Below, in pieces: positions 1-7,260 of a stretch of DNA of 10,167 nucleotides. Position 1 is the stretch's first letter. The number at the start of each line of letters is the position of its first letter. The stretch spans positions 1 to 10,167 of the forward strand of contig DOWN01000069.1 of the NCBI GenBank assembly GCA_003519545.1, written 5' to 3'. A model generated the notes under the pieces. The model searched no databases. It worked only from the letters and a program-made list of their open reading frames with translations, and was not told where the DNA came from. The DNA comes from Bacteroidota bacterium (lineage in GTDB: Bacteria > Bacteroidota > Ignavibacteria > Tepidaquicellales > Tepidaquicellaceae). Both the position numbers and the translations under genes were made by a program.

Positions 1-34
1 AGTTTACGTAGTTAAATTTCATTTTATTTTTTTA

Positions 35-1036
35 TTAATTTACTTTTAAATAATTTTTTGCTTTTTCTGTTAAAACCTTTATAAATTTTTCAATATCCTG
101 CAGTTCAACATTAGCCCCTGAAGCATTTTTATGTCCGCCGCCACTGAATTCTTTAGCCAACTGATTCATAAATATATCACCTTTTGAACGGAAAGAAATT
201 TTAAGACTTTTCTTTAATTCAATAATCACTAATCCAATCTGAACACCTTTGATTGTCATCAATATACTTGAAAATCCTTCAATCTCCGATTCATCAACAT
301 TGTTTTTGGCAAAATCTTCCTGAGTTAAAACACCCAAACATATTCTTTCATTTTCAAAAAATCTCAAACTTGAAAGAAAACAAGACATCAATTTAATTTT
401 ATTCACACTTTGTTCACCATTTACTTTTTCATAAATGTAAACAGGATCGGCACCTTTTTTTACAAGGTCAGCAGCCGTTAAAAAAGTATATTCTGTAGTT
501 CGCGGATATCTGAATGATCCGGTATCAGTCATAATTCCGGTATATAATGCTTCAGCAAGTGAAGGATTAAAATACTTCTCGTCATCTTCTTTTATTATAT
601 CGTAAATCATCTGACAAGTTGCAGGATAGACGGTATCAGATATGGAAAAATCATATATGGATTCATTTAATCCTAAATGATGATCAATGCAGATTTTTTT
701 TGCTTTTGATTTATTAATGGACTCTTCCATAGATTTTGTTCTTGAGAGTTCATTAGTATCGAGAATAAAAATCAAATCTGCATTTTCAAGTATTTCTGAA
801 TATTCTTCAGGATGATGCCAAAAAACTTTTATAATATTTTCTTTATCTAAAAATCTTAAGTATTCAGGGGTAGGAGAGTGGTTTATTATTTCAGGTTTTT
901 TTCCTTTTTGATTGAGATAGTTTTTAAATGCCATTACACTTCCTATGGCATCCCCGTCAGGAATAAGGTGAGTTGTTATAACTATTGAACGGGCATCCTT
1001 GATTATATCGTTTAATTCTTTGGTTTTATTTAACAT
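35..1036 (-). CDS. nrnA: DHH-family phosphoesterase, NrnA-like (nanoRNase / pAp phosphatase)
   Basis: Predicted cytoplasmic, metal-dependent phosphoesterase of the DHH/DHHA1 family. NrnA-type members degrade 2-5 nt RNAs and dephosphorylate 3'-phosphoadenosine 5'-phosphate. The 333-residue protein has all expected motifs: HLIPDGDAIGS (residues 23-33, with H23, D27 and D29), the second metal motif LDTNE (D93), the signature DHH at 118-120, D171 in MTDTG, and the C-terminal DHHA1 substrate loop GGGH (299-302). Length is near the 310-340 residues usual for NrnA. It starts with ATG, sharing one base with the panB stop (TAATG), so translation is probably coupled and it is the last visible gene of the GT2-lpxA-panB unit. 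The family and catalytic competence are clear. The exact substrate (nanoRNA, pAp or cyclic dinucleotide product) is inferred from the family. Confidence 0.9.
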   Translation of the reverse strand: MLNKTKELNDIIKDARSIVITTHLIPDGDAIGSVMAFKNYLNQKGKKPEIINHSPTPEYLRFLDKENIIKVFWHHPEEYSEILENADLIFILDTNELSRTKSMEESINKSKAKKICIDHHLGLNESIYDFSISDTVYPATCQMIYDIIKEDDEKYFNPSLAEALYTGIMTDTGSFRYPRTTEYTFLTAADLVKKGADPVYIYEKVNGEQSVNKIKLMSCFLSSLRFFENERICLGVLTQEDFAKNNVDESEIEGFSSILMTIKGVQIGLVIIELKKSLKISFRSKGDIFMNQLAKEFSGGGHKNASGANVELQDIEKFIKVLTEKAKNYLKVN

Positions 1037-1857
1037 TAAAAATAACTTTCTTCATTGGTAGGAAATGATCCTGACTTAACATCTTTTATATATTCGCTGA
1101 ATGCATTTTTTATATCAGTAGCCATATTGGAATATCTTCTTACAAATCTCGGTTTAAAATCTTCCACCATACCGAGCATATCGTGAGTCACTAAAACCTG
1201 ACCGTCGCAGTCTTTTCCTGCTCCGATACCGATTGTAGGAATTTTTAAACTTTTAGAAATTTTTTCACCAAGTGGTGCGGGAATTTTTTCCAATACTAAA
1301 GCAAAGACTCCGCTTTTCTCCAGCAATAATGAATCTTCATAAATCTTGTCTGCTTCTTCTTTATCTTTCCCTCTGGTTTTATAACTTCCGAATTTATTAA
1401 TTGATTGTGGGGTAAGTCCCAAGTGTCCCATTACAGGAATTCCGATTTCCACAACACGTCTTACAGTTTCTGCAATGTAATCTCCGCCTTCCATTTTCAC
1501 CGCATCACATCCTGTTTCTTTCATTACTCTTCCGCAGTTCTGTATTGCTTCTTTTACACCAACCTGATAACTCATAAATGTCATATCCGATACAACTATA
1601 GCATTCTTAACGGCACGTTTTACAATTTTAGTGTGATAAATCATTTCTTCAAGCGAGACAGGAATTGTCGTTTCATTACCTTGAATAACATTTCCGAGAG
1701 AATCACCGACAAGAATAACTTCAATACCTGATTCATCAAGAAATCTTGCAGTCAGATAATCATAAGCCGTAAGCATGGTAATTTTTTCGCCACGCTCTTT
1801 CATCACTGATAAAACTTTTGTTGTTATATGTTTTTCTTTATCCTTAGTGTAAGTCAT
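1036..1857 (-). CDS. panB: 3-methyl-2-oxobutanoate hydroxymethyltransferase
   Basis: First committed enzyme of pantothenate (CoA) synthesis: it transfers a hydroxymethyl group from 5,10-methylene-THF to 2-oxoisovalerate, giving ketopantoate. The 273-residue protein is a full-length PanB TIM barrel. Visible family motifs are LTAYD (29-33), VGDSLG with Mg ligand D52, SDMTF with D91, VKMEGG with E123, GHLGLTPQ (144-151), the catalytic glutamate E190 in VLEKIP, and IGIGAG followed by CDGQVLV near the C-terminus. ATG start; it overlaps the lpxA stop by four bases (ATGA), and its own stop overlaps the nrnA start, so it sits inside a translationally coupled operon. No panC or panD is in the window, so the rest of the pathway must be encoded elsewhere. 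Confidence 0.96.
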   Translation of the reverse strand: MTYTKDKEKHITTKVLSVMKERGEKITMLTAYDYLTARFLDESGIEVILVGDSLGNVIQGNETTIPVSLEEMIYHTKIVKRAVKNAIVVSDMTFMSYQVGVKEAIQNCGRVMKETGCDAVKMEGGDYIAETVRRVVEIGIPVMGHLGLTPQSINKFGSYKTRGKDKEEADKIYEDSLLLEKSGVFALVLEKIPAPLGEKISKSLKIPTIGIGAGKDCDGQVLVTHDMLGMVEDFKPRFVRRYSNMATDIKNAFSEYIKDVKSGSFPTNEESYF

Positions 1858-2627
1858 CTTCTGTAAGGTATTATTCCTCTGTCTGCTTTGGAAATAAATT
1901 TTAATATCTCCTGAATTTCAGGTGTTAAATTATCTTTTAGTTTAATTTCATCTACCGCCTGAGATACATTCAATCCCGAGTTATAAATTAAATCGTAAAC
2001 ATTTTTAATTTCATCAATCTGTTCCTGTGTAAATCCTTTTCTTTTCAATCCGACTTTATTTAACCCTTCATAACTTAAAGGATATCCTCCTGCTAAAATG
2101 TAAGGAGGCACATCTTTTACCGCTTTTACTCCGGCACCAACAAAAGAATATTTTCCGACTTTAACAAACTGATGAATTGCCACAAGACCACCGATATTAG
2201 CATAGTTATCTATCTCAACATGCCCACCCATATTAGTTGCATTGGCAATAATAACATTATCACCAATTACACAATCATGAGCAATGTGAACATAACTCAT
2301 TATATAACAATTTTTTCCAACGACTGTTTTTTTGCTGTGGTTAGTACCTCTGTTAATAGTAGCGAATTCTCTGATGGTGGTATTTTCACCTATTTCAACG
2401 GTGGTAATCTCCCCGCCAAATTTCAAATCCTGAGGTTCAGTTGAAATAACAGCCCCGTGAGAAATTTTCACACCGTTGCCGATTCTTGAACCGTTTGCAA
2501 TAACTGCATTATTACCGATTTTTACATTATCGCCGATTATAACATCATCCTCAATCAAAGTCCCTGCACCAATAATGGCATTTGATCCGATTACGGCTTT
2601 TGAAGATATCAATGAATTTGTTGTCAA
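1854..2627 (-). CDS. lpxA: Acyl-ACP--UDP-N-acetylglucosamine O-acyltransferase
   Basis: Catalyses the first step of lipid A synthesis, moving an acyl chain (usually 3-hydroxyacyl) from ACP to the 3-OH of UDP-GlcNAc in the cytoplasm. The 257-residue protein has an N-terminal left-handed beta-helix of hexapeptide repeats (I/V-G-x-N pattern from about residue 7 to 175), the HIAHD motif with catalytic H117 (E. coli H125), GGHVEI (134-139), HQF at 152-154, DVPPY, and a C-terminal helical domain starting LKRKGF. The start is TTG at 2627-2625: an in-frame TAA lies directly upstream and the first internal ATG is residue 110, so no ATG start is possible. No Shine-Dalgarno is visible. By alignment, the E. 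coli acyl-chain ruler position G173 is A165 here. It lies 11 bases after the glycosyltransferase stop and overlaps panB by 4. lpxC and fabZ, its usual partners, are absent. Confidence 0.95.
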   Translation of the reverse strand: MTTNSLISSKAVIGSNAIIGAGTLIEDDVIIGDNVKIGNNAVIANGSRIGNGVKISHGAVISTEPQDLKFGGEITTVEIGENTTIREFATINRGTNHSKKTVVGKNCYIMSYVHIAHDCVIGDNVIIANATNMGGHVEIDNYANIGGLVAIHQFVKVGKYSFVGAGVKAVKDVPPYILAGGYPLSYEGLNKVGLKRKGFTQEQIDEIKNVYDLIYNSGLNVSQAVDEIKLKDNLTPEIQEILKFISKADRGIIPYRR

Positions 2628-2638
2628 TTAAAAAAATT

Positions 2639-3859
2639 TTATAAAGTTGCTTCTACGAGAATTTCTTCGTTTTTAGCATTTGATTTTGTAATCATTTCAG
2701 CAATCAGTCCGAGAGTAAAGAACTGAATACCAACAATGATAAAAATCAATCCGACTAAAAACAGCGGACGGTCACTTATGAAATGTCCTTTCCAGAATTT
2801 CATAATAGTTAAATAAATAGTAATCAGTGTTCCCGCCATAAAAGAAATAATTCCGAACAAGCCGAAAAGATGTAAAGGTCTGTTATTATATTTTGTGGTA
2901 AATAAGACTGTTAATAAATCAAAAAATCCGTTGAAAAATCTGCTTATACCATATTTGGTTTTTCCGAATTTTCTTGCATGATGTTTCACGGGCTTTTCAG
3001 TTACTTTAAATCCGGACAAGTGTGCAAGAGCAGGAATATATCTGTGCATCTCTCCATAAATCTTGATAGATTTAGCAACCTCTCTTCTGTATGCTTTAAG
3101 ACCGCAATTGAAATCATGAAGTCTGACACCGGACATTTTAGAAGTTACATAATTAAAAAATTTTGAAGTGTGTTTTTTAATAAAAGGGTCATGTCTGACT
3201 TTTTTCCAGCCGGAAACAAGATCAAATCCGCTGTTCAAAACTTTGAGCAATTCAGGAATTTCATTCGGATCATCCTGTAAATCGGCATCCATAGTGATAA
3301 TAAAATCACCTCTTGCCATATCAAACCCTGCTTGCAATGCAGCGGACTTACCGTAATTTTTTCTGAATTTTATGCAGTGGAACCTGCTGTTTTTGGAGTG
3401 TATATATTTTATTTTATTAAATGATCCGTCTGTGCTTCCGTCATCAACAAAAATAACTTCATACATACATTTTAGTTTATCAAATACATCTCTTATGGAA
3501 AGAGATAATTCCATTAAAGATTCTTCTTCATTAAGCAAAGGTATCACAATTGATACCATTTTCCCGGGAGGGACTATTCGTGTTAAGTCTTCCGATTTTT
3601 GTATCTGATTCTTTTCAGGTAAATTCTTGTTTTTGTTGAATTGATTTTTCTCGTTAAATCCCGATATGTTTTGTCTTTGGTTTGACAGAGATTCCCGGTT
3701 ATTATTTATTCTGAACTTTTTTTTATGATAATTTTTTTTTCTTGGTTTTACAGTCTTTTCATTATCATTCGTGCCGGCAGCAATTTCTGATTCTAAGTTC
3801 TTGATAAAATCATCAGTTATTTCTTCACCGGACTCTTCATTTTTGGTAATATCTTGCAT
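2639..3859 (-). CDS. Membrane-anchored family 2 glycosyltransferase, DPM1/GtrB-like, with long charged N-terminal extension
   Basis: The GT-A catalytic domain spans about residues 101-320: it begins MVSIVIPLLNEEESL, has VDDGSTDGS (138-146), the metal-binding DADLQDDP (191-198), and GEMHRYIPALA (269-279), typical of polyprenyl-phosphate sugar transferases. Two membrane segments follow (about 333-355 and 366-390), giving the GtrB/ArnC/DPM-like topology, so the likely acceptor is undecaprenyl phosphate at the inner membrane. The sugar cannot be told from sequence. Residues 1-100 are odd: acidic at first (about 7-25), then Lys/Arg/Asn/Gln-rich with a basic run at 39-50 and no obvious fold. Family members usually begin near M101, which is an alternative start, but the ATG used here leaves the whole extension open with no stop. 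First gene of the lpxA-panB-nrnA unit, consistent with an envelope glycan or lipid role. Confidence 0.88.
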   Translation of the reverse strand: MQDITKNEESGEEITDDFIKNLESEIAAGTNDNEKTVKPRKKNYHKKKFRINNNRESLSNQRQNISGFNEKNQFNKNKNLPEKNQIQKSEDLTRIVPPGKMVSIVIPLLNEEESLMELSLSIRDVFDKLKCMYEVIFVDDGSTDGSFNKIKYIHSKNSRFHCIKFRKNYGKSAALQAGFDMARGDFIITMDADLQDDPNEIPELLKVLNSGFDLVSGWKKVRHDPFIKKHTSKFFNYVTSKMSGVRLHDFNCGLKAYRREVAKSIKIYGEMHRYIPALAHLSGFKVTEKPVKHHARKFGKTKYGISRFFNGFFDLLTVLFTTKYNNRPLHLFGLFGIISFMAGTLITIYLTIMKFWKGHFISDRPLFLVGLIFIIVGIQFFTLGLIAEMITKSNAKNEEILVEATL

Positions 3860-4011
3860 ATTATAATCACTCGAAACGGGTAATTAATGGTTTCTAAAAC
3901 CCTAAATATAAACAATTTAATCAGCAATATATATGTAATAATCAGTCAATTTTCATTATAAATTACTTTTTTAATTAATAATTTTTTAATTCTTTTCTGT
4001 TATCTTTGTAA
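3860..4011. promoter_or_regulatory. Divergent intergenic region between the GT2 operon and phoX-like gene
   Basis: A 152-base, strongly AT-rich spacer between two divergently read genes, so both promoters should lie here. For the plus strand there is a clear TAnnTTTG-type box next to the start codon (listed separately). For the minus strand the best candidate is TATATTTA at 3910-3903, one mismatch from TAnnTTTG and about 43 bases from the ATG; this is weak. I see no Shine-Dalgarno for either gene, no convincing operator palindrome, and no riboswitch-like structure. Confidence 0.5.
4001..4008 (+). promoter_or_regulatory. TAnnTTTG promoter element (TATCTTTG)
   Basis: TATCTTTG matches the -7 element TAnnTTTG recognised by the primary sigma factor of Bacteroidota exactly. 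It ends three bases before the ATG at 4012. In this promoter class transcription begins a few bases after the box, so the mRNA would start at or almost at the start codon. No clear -33 TTTG/TTG lies at the usual spacing, only T-runs at 3967-3972 and 3982-3987. Match to consensus is seen; promoter function is inferred. Confidence 0.6.
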
Positions 4012-5661
4012 ATGAAAAAGTTAGAAGATTTAATTAATAGTAAACTCTCAAGACGAAATGTCCTGAAAGCTACTGCGGCTGTAATTTTATCATCCGCAAT
4101 ACCTGCATATATTCGTGCTGAAAATACGTCAATTGACAATGAACCTAAATTACTTTTTAGTAATAATCCGTTTTTAACTTTTAAACCGATTCCTCCTTCT
4201 GATGCTGATGAACTGATTTTACCTGAAGGATTTAAATATGATATTATTCGAATGTGGGGTGATAAAGTAAATGACTCTGAATTATATGGTACTAATAATG
4301 ATTTCGTTGCATACTTTCCGATTAATAATAAATCTGATGATGGTTTACTTGTTGTAAATCATGAATTTCCTTCTCCGTTGCTTTCAGGAAATTATACAGA
4401 TGCTGATTGGGTTAATAAAGTGATTAAAACATCAGAACAGATAGATGCCGAAAGAAAAAGTGTTGGAATATCAGTATTCAGGGTTAAACGTGAAAATAAT
4501 AAGTGGTCATTTGTTAATGATGAAAAATTTAACAAAAGAATTGATGCAAATTCTGAAATTGTATTAACAGGTAAGGCAGCAAATACTCCTGAAACATTTA
4601 ACACAATTATTGTAAGAGGAACCGTTGCAAATTGTAGTGGAGGAGTTACTCCATGGAATACATATCTCAGCGGTGAAGAAAACTTTCAGGATTACGGTGG
4701 GGAAGAATATTACAGGTGGAATGATAACGGTGAAAAATTTATTGAAGAACATTACGGATGGGTAGTAGAAGTAAATCCTTATGATAAAAATTCCGTTCCT
4801 AAAAAAAGAACTTCACTCGGAAGGTTCAGGCATGAAAATGTTTGCATTGCTTTGACGAATGATAACCATGTTGTTGCATATATGGGTGATGATAAGGTAA
4901 ATGAATGTGTTTATAAATTTATTTCAAAGAATAAATTTTATTCCGGACAAGACGGTTTTAACAGTGATTTACTTGACGAAGGTGATTTATATGTTGCCGA
5001 TTTTGAAAACGGAAAATGGCATTTGCTGGATTATGAAAAACAGAATGTTCTAAAAAATAATTTTAAATCACAGGCGGATGTATTGTTAAATTGTGATAAG
5101 TCATCAAAACTTGTCGGAGGTACAGAATGTAACCGTCCTGAAGATATAGAAATAAATCCTGTTGATAAAAATGTGTATATTGCATTTACAAATAACTCAT
5201 TGAAAAAAGATTATTTCGGAAACATCGTTTGCCTAAAAGAAAAAAACGGTGATTATGGTAGTCTCGAATTTGAATGGGATGTGTTAATAACCGGTGGGGA
5301 AGAAAGCGGAATGTCTTGCCCTGATAATTTAACCTTTGATAATAGCGGTAATCTCTGGGCTTTAACAGATATATCAACGGGTTCGCTAAATAAAACCAGA
5401 CAGTTACCTTTTAAAAATAACTCAGTTTTTATGATTCCTACTTCAGGTGAAAATAAAGGTAAGGCATTCAGATTTGCTTCAGGTCCTGTTGAATGTGAGG
5501 TTTGCGGAGGTTCGTTCACTCCGGATGGCTCTACAATGTTTTTATCAATTCAGCATCCCGGAGAAAATTCTCCTTCACTTGATAAACTAACTTCTCATTG
5601 GCCCAATGGTGGAGATGATATTCCGAGATCGACTCTTGTTGCTATGACAGGTTTTAAGTAA
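4012..5661 (+). CDS. Tat-exported PhoX-family (DUF839) protein, putative alkaline phosphatase
   Basis: A 549-residue exported protein. The N-terminus carries a twin-arginine signal: SRRNVLK at 13-19, a hydrophobic stretch about 20-33, and a likely cleavage after A36 (YIRA|EN). The mature part matches the PhoX/DUF839 beta-propeller family, whose characterised members are Ca/Fe-dependent phosphatases: GLLVVNHEF (111-119), NCSGGVTPW (207-215), SGEENF (220-225), GRFRHE (270-275), CNRPEDIEINP (373-383), SCPDNLTFD (435-443), FTPDG (502-506) and QHPGEN (514-519). The motif after TPW reads YLSGEEN rather than the TCEE I recall from Pseudomonas-type PhoX, so it belongs to a related subgroup and phosphatase activity is likely but unproven. 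The Tat signal fixes the ATG at 4012. There is no Shine-Dalgarno; a promoter-like box lies 3 bases upstream. Single gene, ending in an 8-base convergent overlap with gatA. Confidence 0.88.
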   Translation: MKKLEDLINSKLSRRNVLKATAAVILSSAIPAYIRAENTSIDNEPKLLFSNNPFLTFKPIPPSDADELILPEGFKYDIIRMWGDKVNDSELYGTNNDFVAYFPINNKSDDGLLVVNHEFPSPLLSGNYTDADWVNKVIKTSEQIDAERKSVGISVFRVKRENNKWSFVNDEKFNKRIDANSEIVLTGKAANTPETFNTIIVRGTVANCSGGVTPWNTYLSGEENFQDYGGEEYYRWNDNGEKFIEEHYGWVVEVNPYDKNSVPKKRTSLGRFRHENVCIALTNDNHVVAYMGDDKVNECVYKFISKNKFYSGQDGFNSDLLDEGDLYVADFENGKWHLLDYEKQNVLKNNFKSQADVLLNCDKSSKLVGGTECNRPEDIEINPVDKNVYIAFTNNSLKKDYFGNIVCLKEKNGDYGSLEFEWDVLITGGEESGMSCPDNLTFDNSGNLWALTDISTGSLNKTRQLPFKNNSVFMIPTSGENKGKAFRFASGPVECEVCGGSFTPDGSTMFLSIQHPGENSPSLDKLTSHWPNGGDDIPRSTLVAMTGFK

Positions 5662-7084
5662 AAAGTTTTGCGGCTCGTAATAACCCTGCTTCATCAAATT
5701 TATTACCCATAATCTGTAATCCATAAGGTAAACCTTTTGAATCATTTCCTGCAGGAATTGATATCGCAGGAATAGCGGCAAGATTTACTGATGCGGTATA
5801 AATATCGTTCAGATACATTGCCAGCGGATCATCATTTTTTTCGCCAATCTTAAATGCAGTTGTTGGTGTTGTTGGTGAAATTATAAAATCAACTTCTTTA
5901 AAAACATTTTCAAAATCTTCTGTAATTTTTCTTCTCATCTTTTGTCCCTTTCTGTAATAGGCATCGTAATATCCTGATGATAATACATAAGTCCCAAGCA
6001 TAATTCTTCTTTTAACTTCGGCACCAAAACCTTCACTTCTTGTATTCACATACATCTCTTCAAGGTTACTGTGATTTTCACTTCTGAATCCATATCTCAC
6101 ACCATCATATCTTGCTAAATTACTCGATGCTTCTGCTGATGTTAAAATATAATAAGTTTGGATTACATATTTAGAATGGGGAAGTGAAATTTCTTTTACA
6201 TCAAACCCTGAATTTTTTAAATGTTCAATTTTTAAAAGAATTCCTTTTTTAATTTCTTCGTTGAGACCTTCTTCAAAATATTCTTTTGCAAATCCAAACT
6301 TAACTTCACCGGGTTTGAATTTTTTAAGAATTTCATCACTAAAAGTTGGAACCTGTTCAATAGCTGAAGTTGAATCTTTTTCATCTTTACCTGAAATCAC
6401 TTCCATTACATCAGCAATATCATTTAGATTTTTTCCGAATATTCCAATTGAATCAAATGAAGAAGCAAAAGCCGTTAAACCGTATCGTGAGATTCTTCCA
6501 TAGGTTGCTTTGAGACCTGTAATTCCGCAGAAAGAAGCCGGTTGTCTTATTGAGCCTCCGGTTTCAGAGCCAAGAGAAATAAGGCACATATCTGCTGCAA
6601 CAGAAACAGCACTTCCGCCTGAAGAACCACCGGGAACGCGTTCATTATCAACGGGATTCAGCACTGCACCAAAATAAGAATTTTCATTTGATGAACCCAT
6701 TGCAAACTCATCACAGTTCACTTTGCCAATAATAATAGCATCCTCCGCAATAAGTCTTTCAACAACGGTAGCATTATAAATTGCATTAAAATTTGAAAGG
6801 ATTTTAGATCCGCAAGTATGAAGTTTATCTTTTATAGATATAACATCTTTAATGGAAATAACAAGACCGGCAAGTTTTCCGGCATTTCCGCAATCAATTT
6901 TCTTTTGAATTTCGAGGGCATGATTTAAAGCATCATCTTTAAAAACGGAAATAAAAACATTGAGATGTTTTTGTGTTTCAATTTTTTCGAGGTAATATTT
7001 TACTAAATCAGTTAATTTTAATTTTCCTGATTTTAATTCTTCCCTGATTTCTTTAAGATTTAGGTTTTGTATCGTCGGAAGCAC
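5654..7084 (-). CDS. gatA: Asp-tRNA(Asn)/Glu-tRNA(Gln) amidotransferase subunit A
   Basis: Amidase-signature glutaminase subunit of the GatCAB complex, which releases ammonia from Gln to convert Glu-tRNA(Gln) and/or Asp-tRNA(Asn) to the amide form. In the 476 residues the Ser-cis-Ser-Lys triad is intact: K79 in VISIKD, S154 in PGGSSGGSA (151-159) and S178 in GSETGGSIRQPA (172-183). The start is GTG at 7084: an in-frame TAA lies at 7090-7088 and there is no nearby ATG. AGAAGGA sits 8 bases upstream, inside tatA, whose coding region overlaps by 32 bases. The C-terminus stops at LLRAAKLFT, around ten to twenty residues sooner than many GatA proteins, exactly where the gene runs into the convergent phoX-like gene. 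gatB and gatC are not in the window. A general amidase is less likely given the conserved GatA residues. Confidence 0.93.
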   Translation of the reverse strand: MLPTIQNLNLKEIREELKSGKLKLTDLVKYYLEKIETQKHLNVFISVFKDDALNHALEIQKKIDCGNAGKLAGLVISIKDVISIKDKLHTCGSKILSNFNAIYNATVVERLIAEDAIIIGKVNCDEFAMGSSNENSYFGAVLNPVDNERVPGGSSGGSAVSVAADMCLISLGSETGGSIRQPASFCGITGLKATYGRISRYGLTAFASSFDSIGIFGKNLNDIADVMEVISGKDEKDSTSAIEQVPTFSDEILKKFKPGEVKFGFAKEYFEEGLNEEIKKGILLKIEHLKNSGFDVKEISLPHSKYVIQTYYILTSAEASSNLARYDGVRYGFRSENHSNLEEMYVNTRSEGFGAEVKRRIMLGTYVLSSGYYDAYYRKGQKMRRKITEDFENVFKEVDFIISPTTPTTAFKIGEKNDDPLAMYLNDIYTASVNLAAIPAISIPAGNDSKGLPYGLQIMGNKFDEAGLLRAAKLFT

Positions 7085-7238
7085 TGTTTATATCCTTCTC
7101 TATATCGTTGGTTGCTTTTTTAAATTCTTTTACACCTTTGCCGATACCCTGCATAAGTTCCGGAATCTTTTTCGCTCCGAATAACACAAGAATTACAATT
7201 ACGATTAAAATTATTTCGGGTGTTCCTAATCCAAACAT
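7053..7238 (-). CDS. tatA: Sec-independent translocase subunit TatA/E
   Basis: Small pore-forming subunit of the twin-arginine translocase, which exports folded proteins across the inner membrane. The 61-residue protein has the full TatA layout: short N-terminus MFGLGTPE, one membrane helix (about 8-20, all I/L/V), the FG hinge at 20-21, then the amphipathic helix KKIPELMQGIGKGVKEFKKA (23-42) and a short acidic tail. It is shorter than E. coli TatA (89) but within the range of small TatA proteins. ATG start with a strong AAAGGAG 7 bases upstream. It lies 22 bases after purQ and overlaps gatA. tatC is not in the window. The PhoX-like Tat substrate is the next gene beyond gatA, on the opposite strand. 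Confidence 0.93.
   Translation of the reverse strand: MFGLGTPEIILIVIVILVLFGAKKIPELMQGIGKGVKEFKKATNDIEKDINSASDDTKPKS
7093..7099 (-). promoter_or_regulatory. Ribosome binding site of gatA (AGAAGGA)
   Basis: On the minus strand AGAAGGA lies 8 bases before the GTG at 7084. It falls inside the tatA coding region and supports the GTG start and the 32-base tatA/gatA overlap. Confidence 0.7.
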
Positions 7239-7245
7239 TTTTATA

Positions 7246-7252
7246 CTCCTTT
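7246..7252 (-). promoter_or_regulatory. Ribosome binding site of tatA (AAAGGAG)
   Basis: AAAGGAG on the minus strand, spaced 7 bases from the tatA ATG: a near-ideal Shine-Dalgarno. It shows the organism does use anti-SD pairing for some genes. Confidence 0.8.
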
Positions 7253-7260
7253 AATTATTT

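Noticed and set aside
1..21. A minus-strand ATG at 21 reading MKFNYVN to the window edge, a possible next gene after nrnA.
   Set aside because: Only seven codons are visible, with no ribosome binding site and nothing to recognise; it could be a gene start but cannot be supported.
1405..1731. A 108-codon plus-strand open frame opposite panB.
   Set aside because: It lies wholly inside panB on the other strand, has no family features and is rich in His/Phe/Asn/Cys/Ser as expected of a shadow frame.
3860..4011. Possible riboswitch or small RNA in the divergent intergenic region.
   Set aside because: The sequence is AT-rich without a stable stem or a recognisable conserved element.
5253..5519. 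An 88-codon minus-strand frame inside the phoX-like gene.
   Set aside because: It mirrors strongly conserved PhoX motifs on the plus strand and has no recognisable domain or ribosome binding site.
5587..5781. A minus-strand frame across the gatA/phoX junction that might have been a frameshifted GatA tail.
   Set aside because: Its translation shows no GatA C-terminal pattern, and upstream it reads out of frame through conserved gatA sequence.
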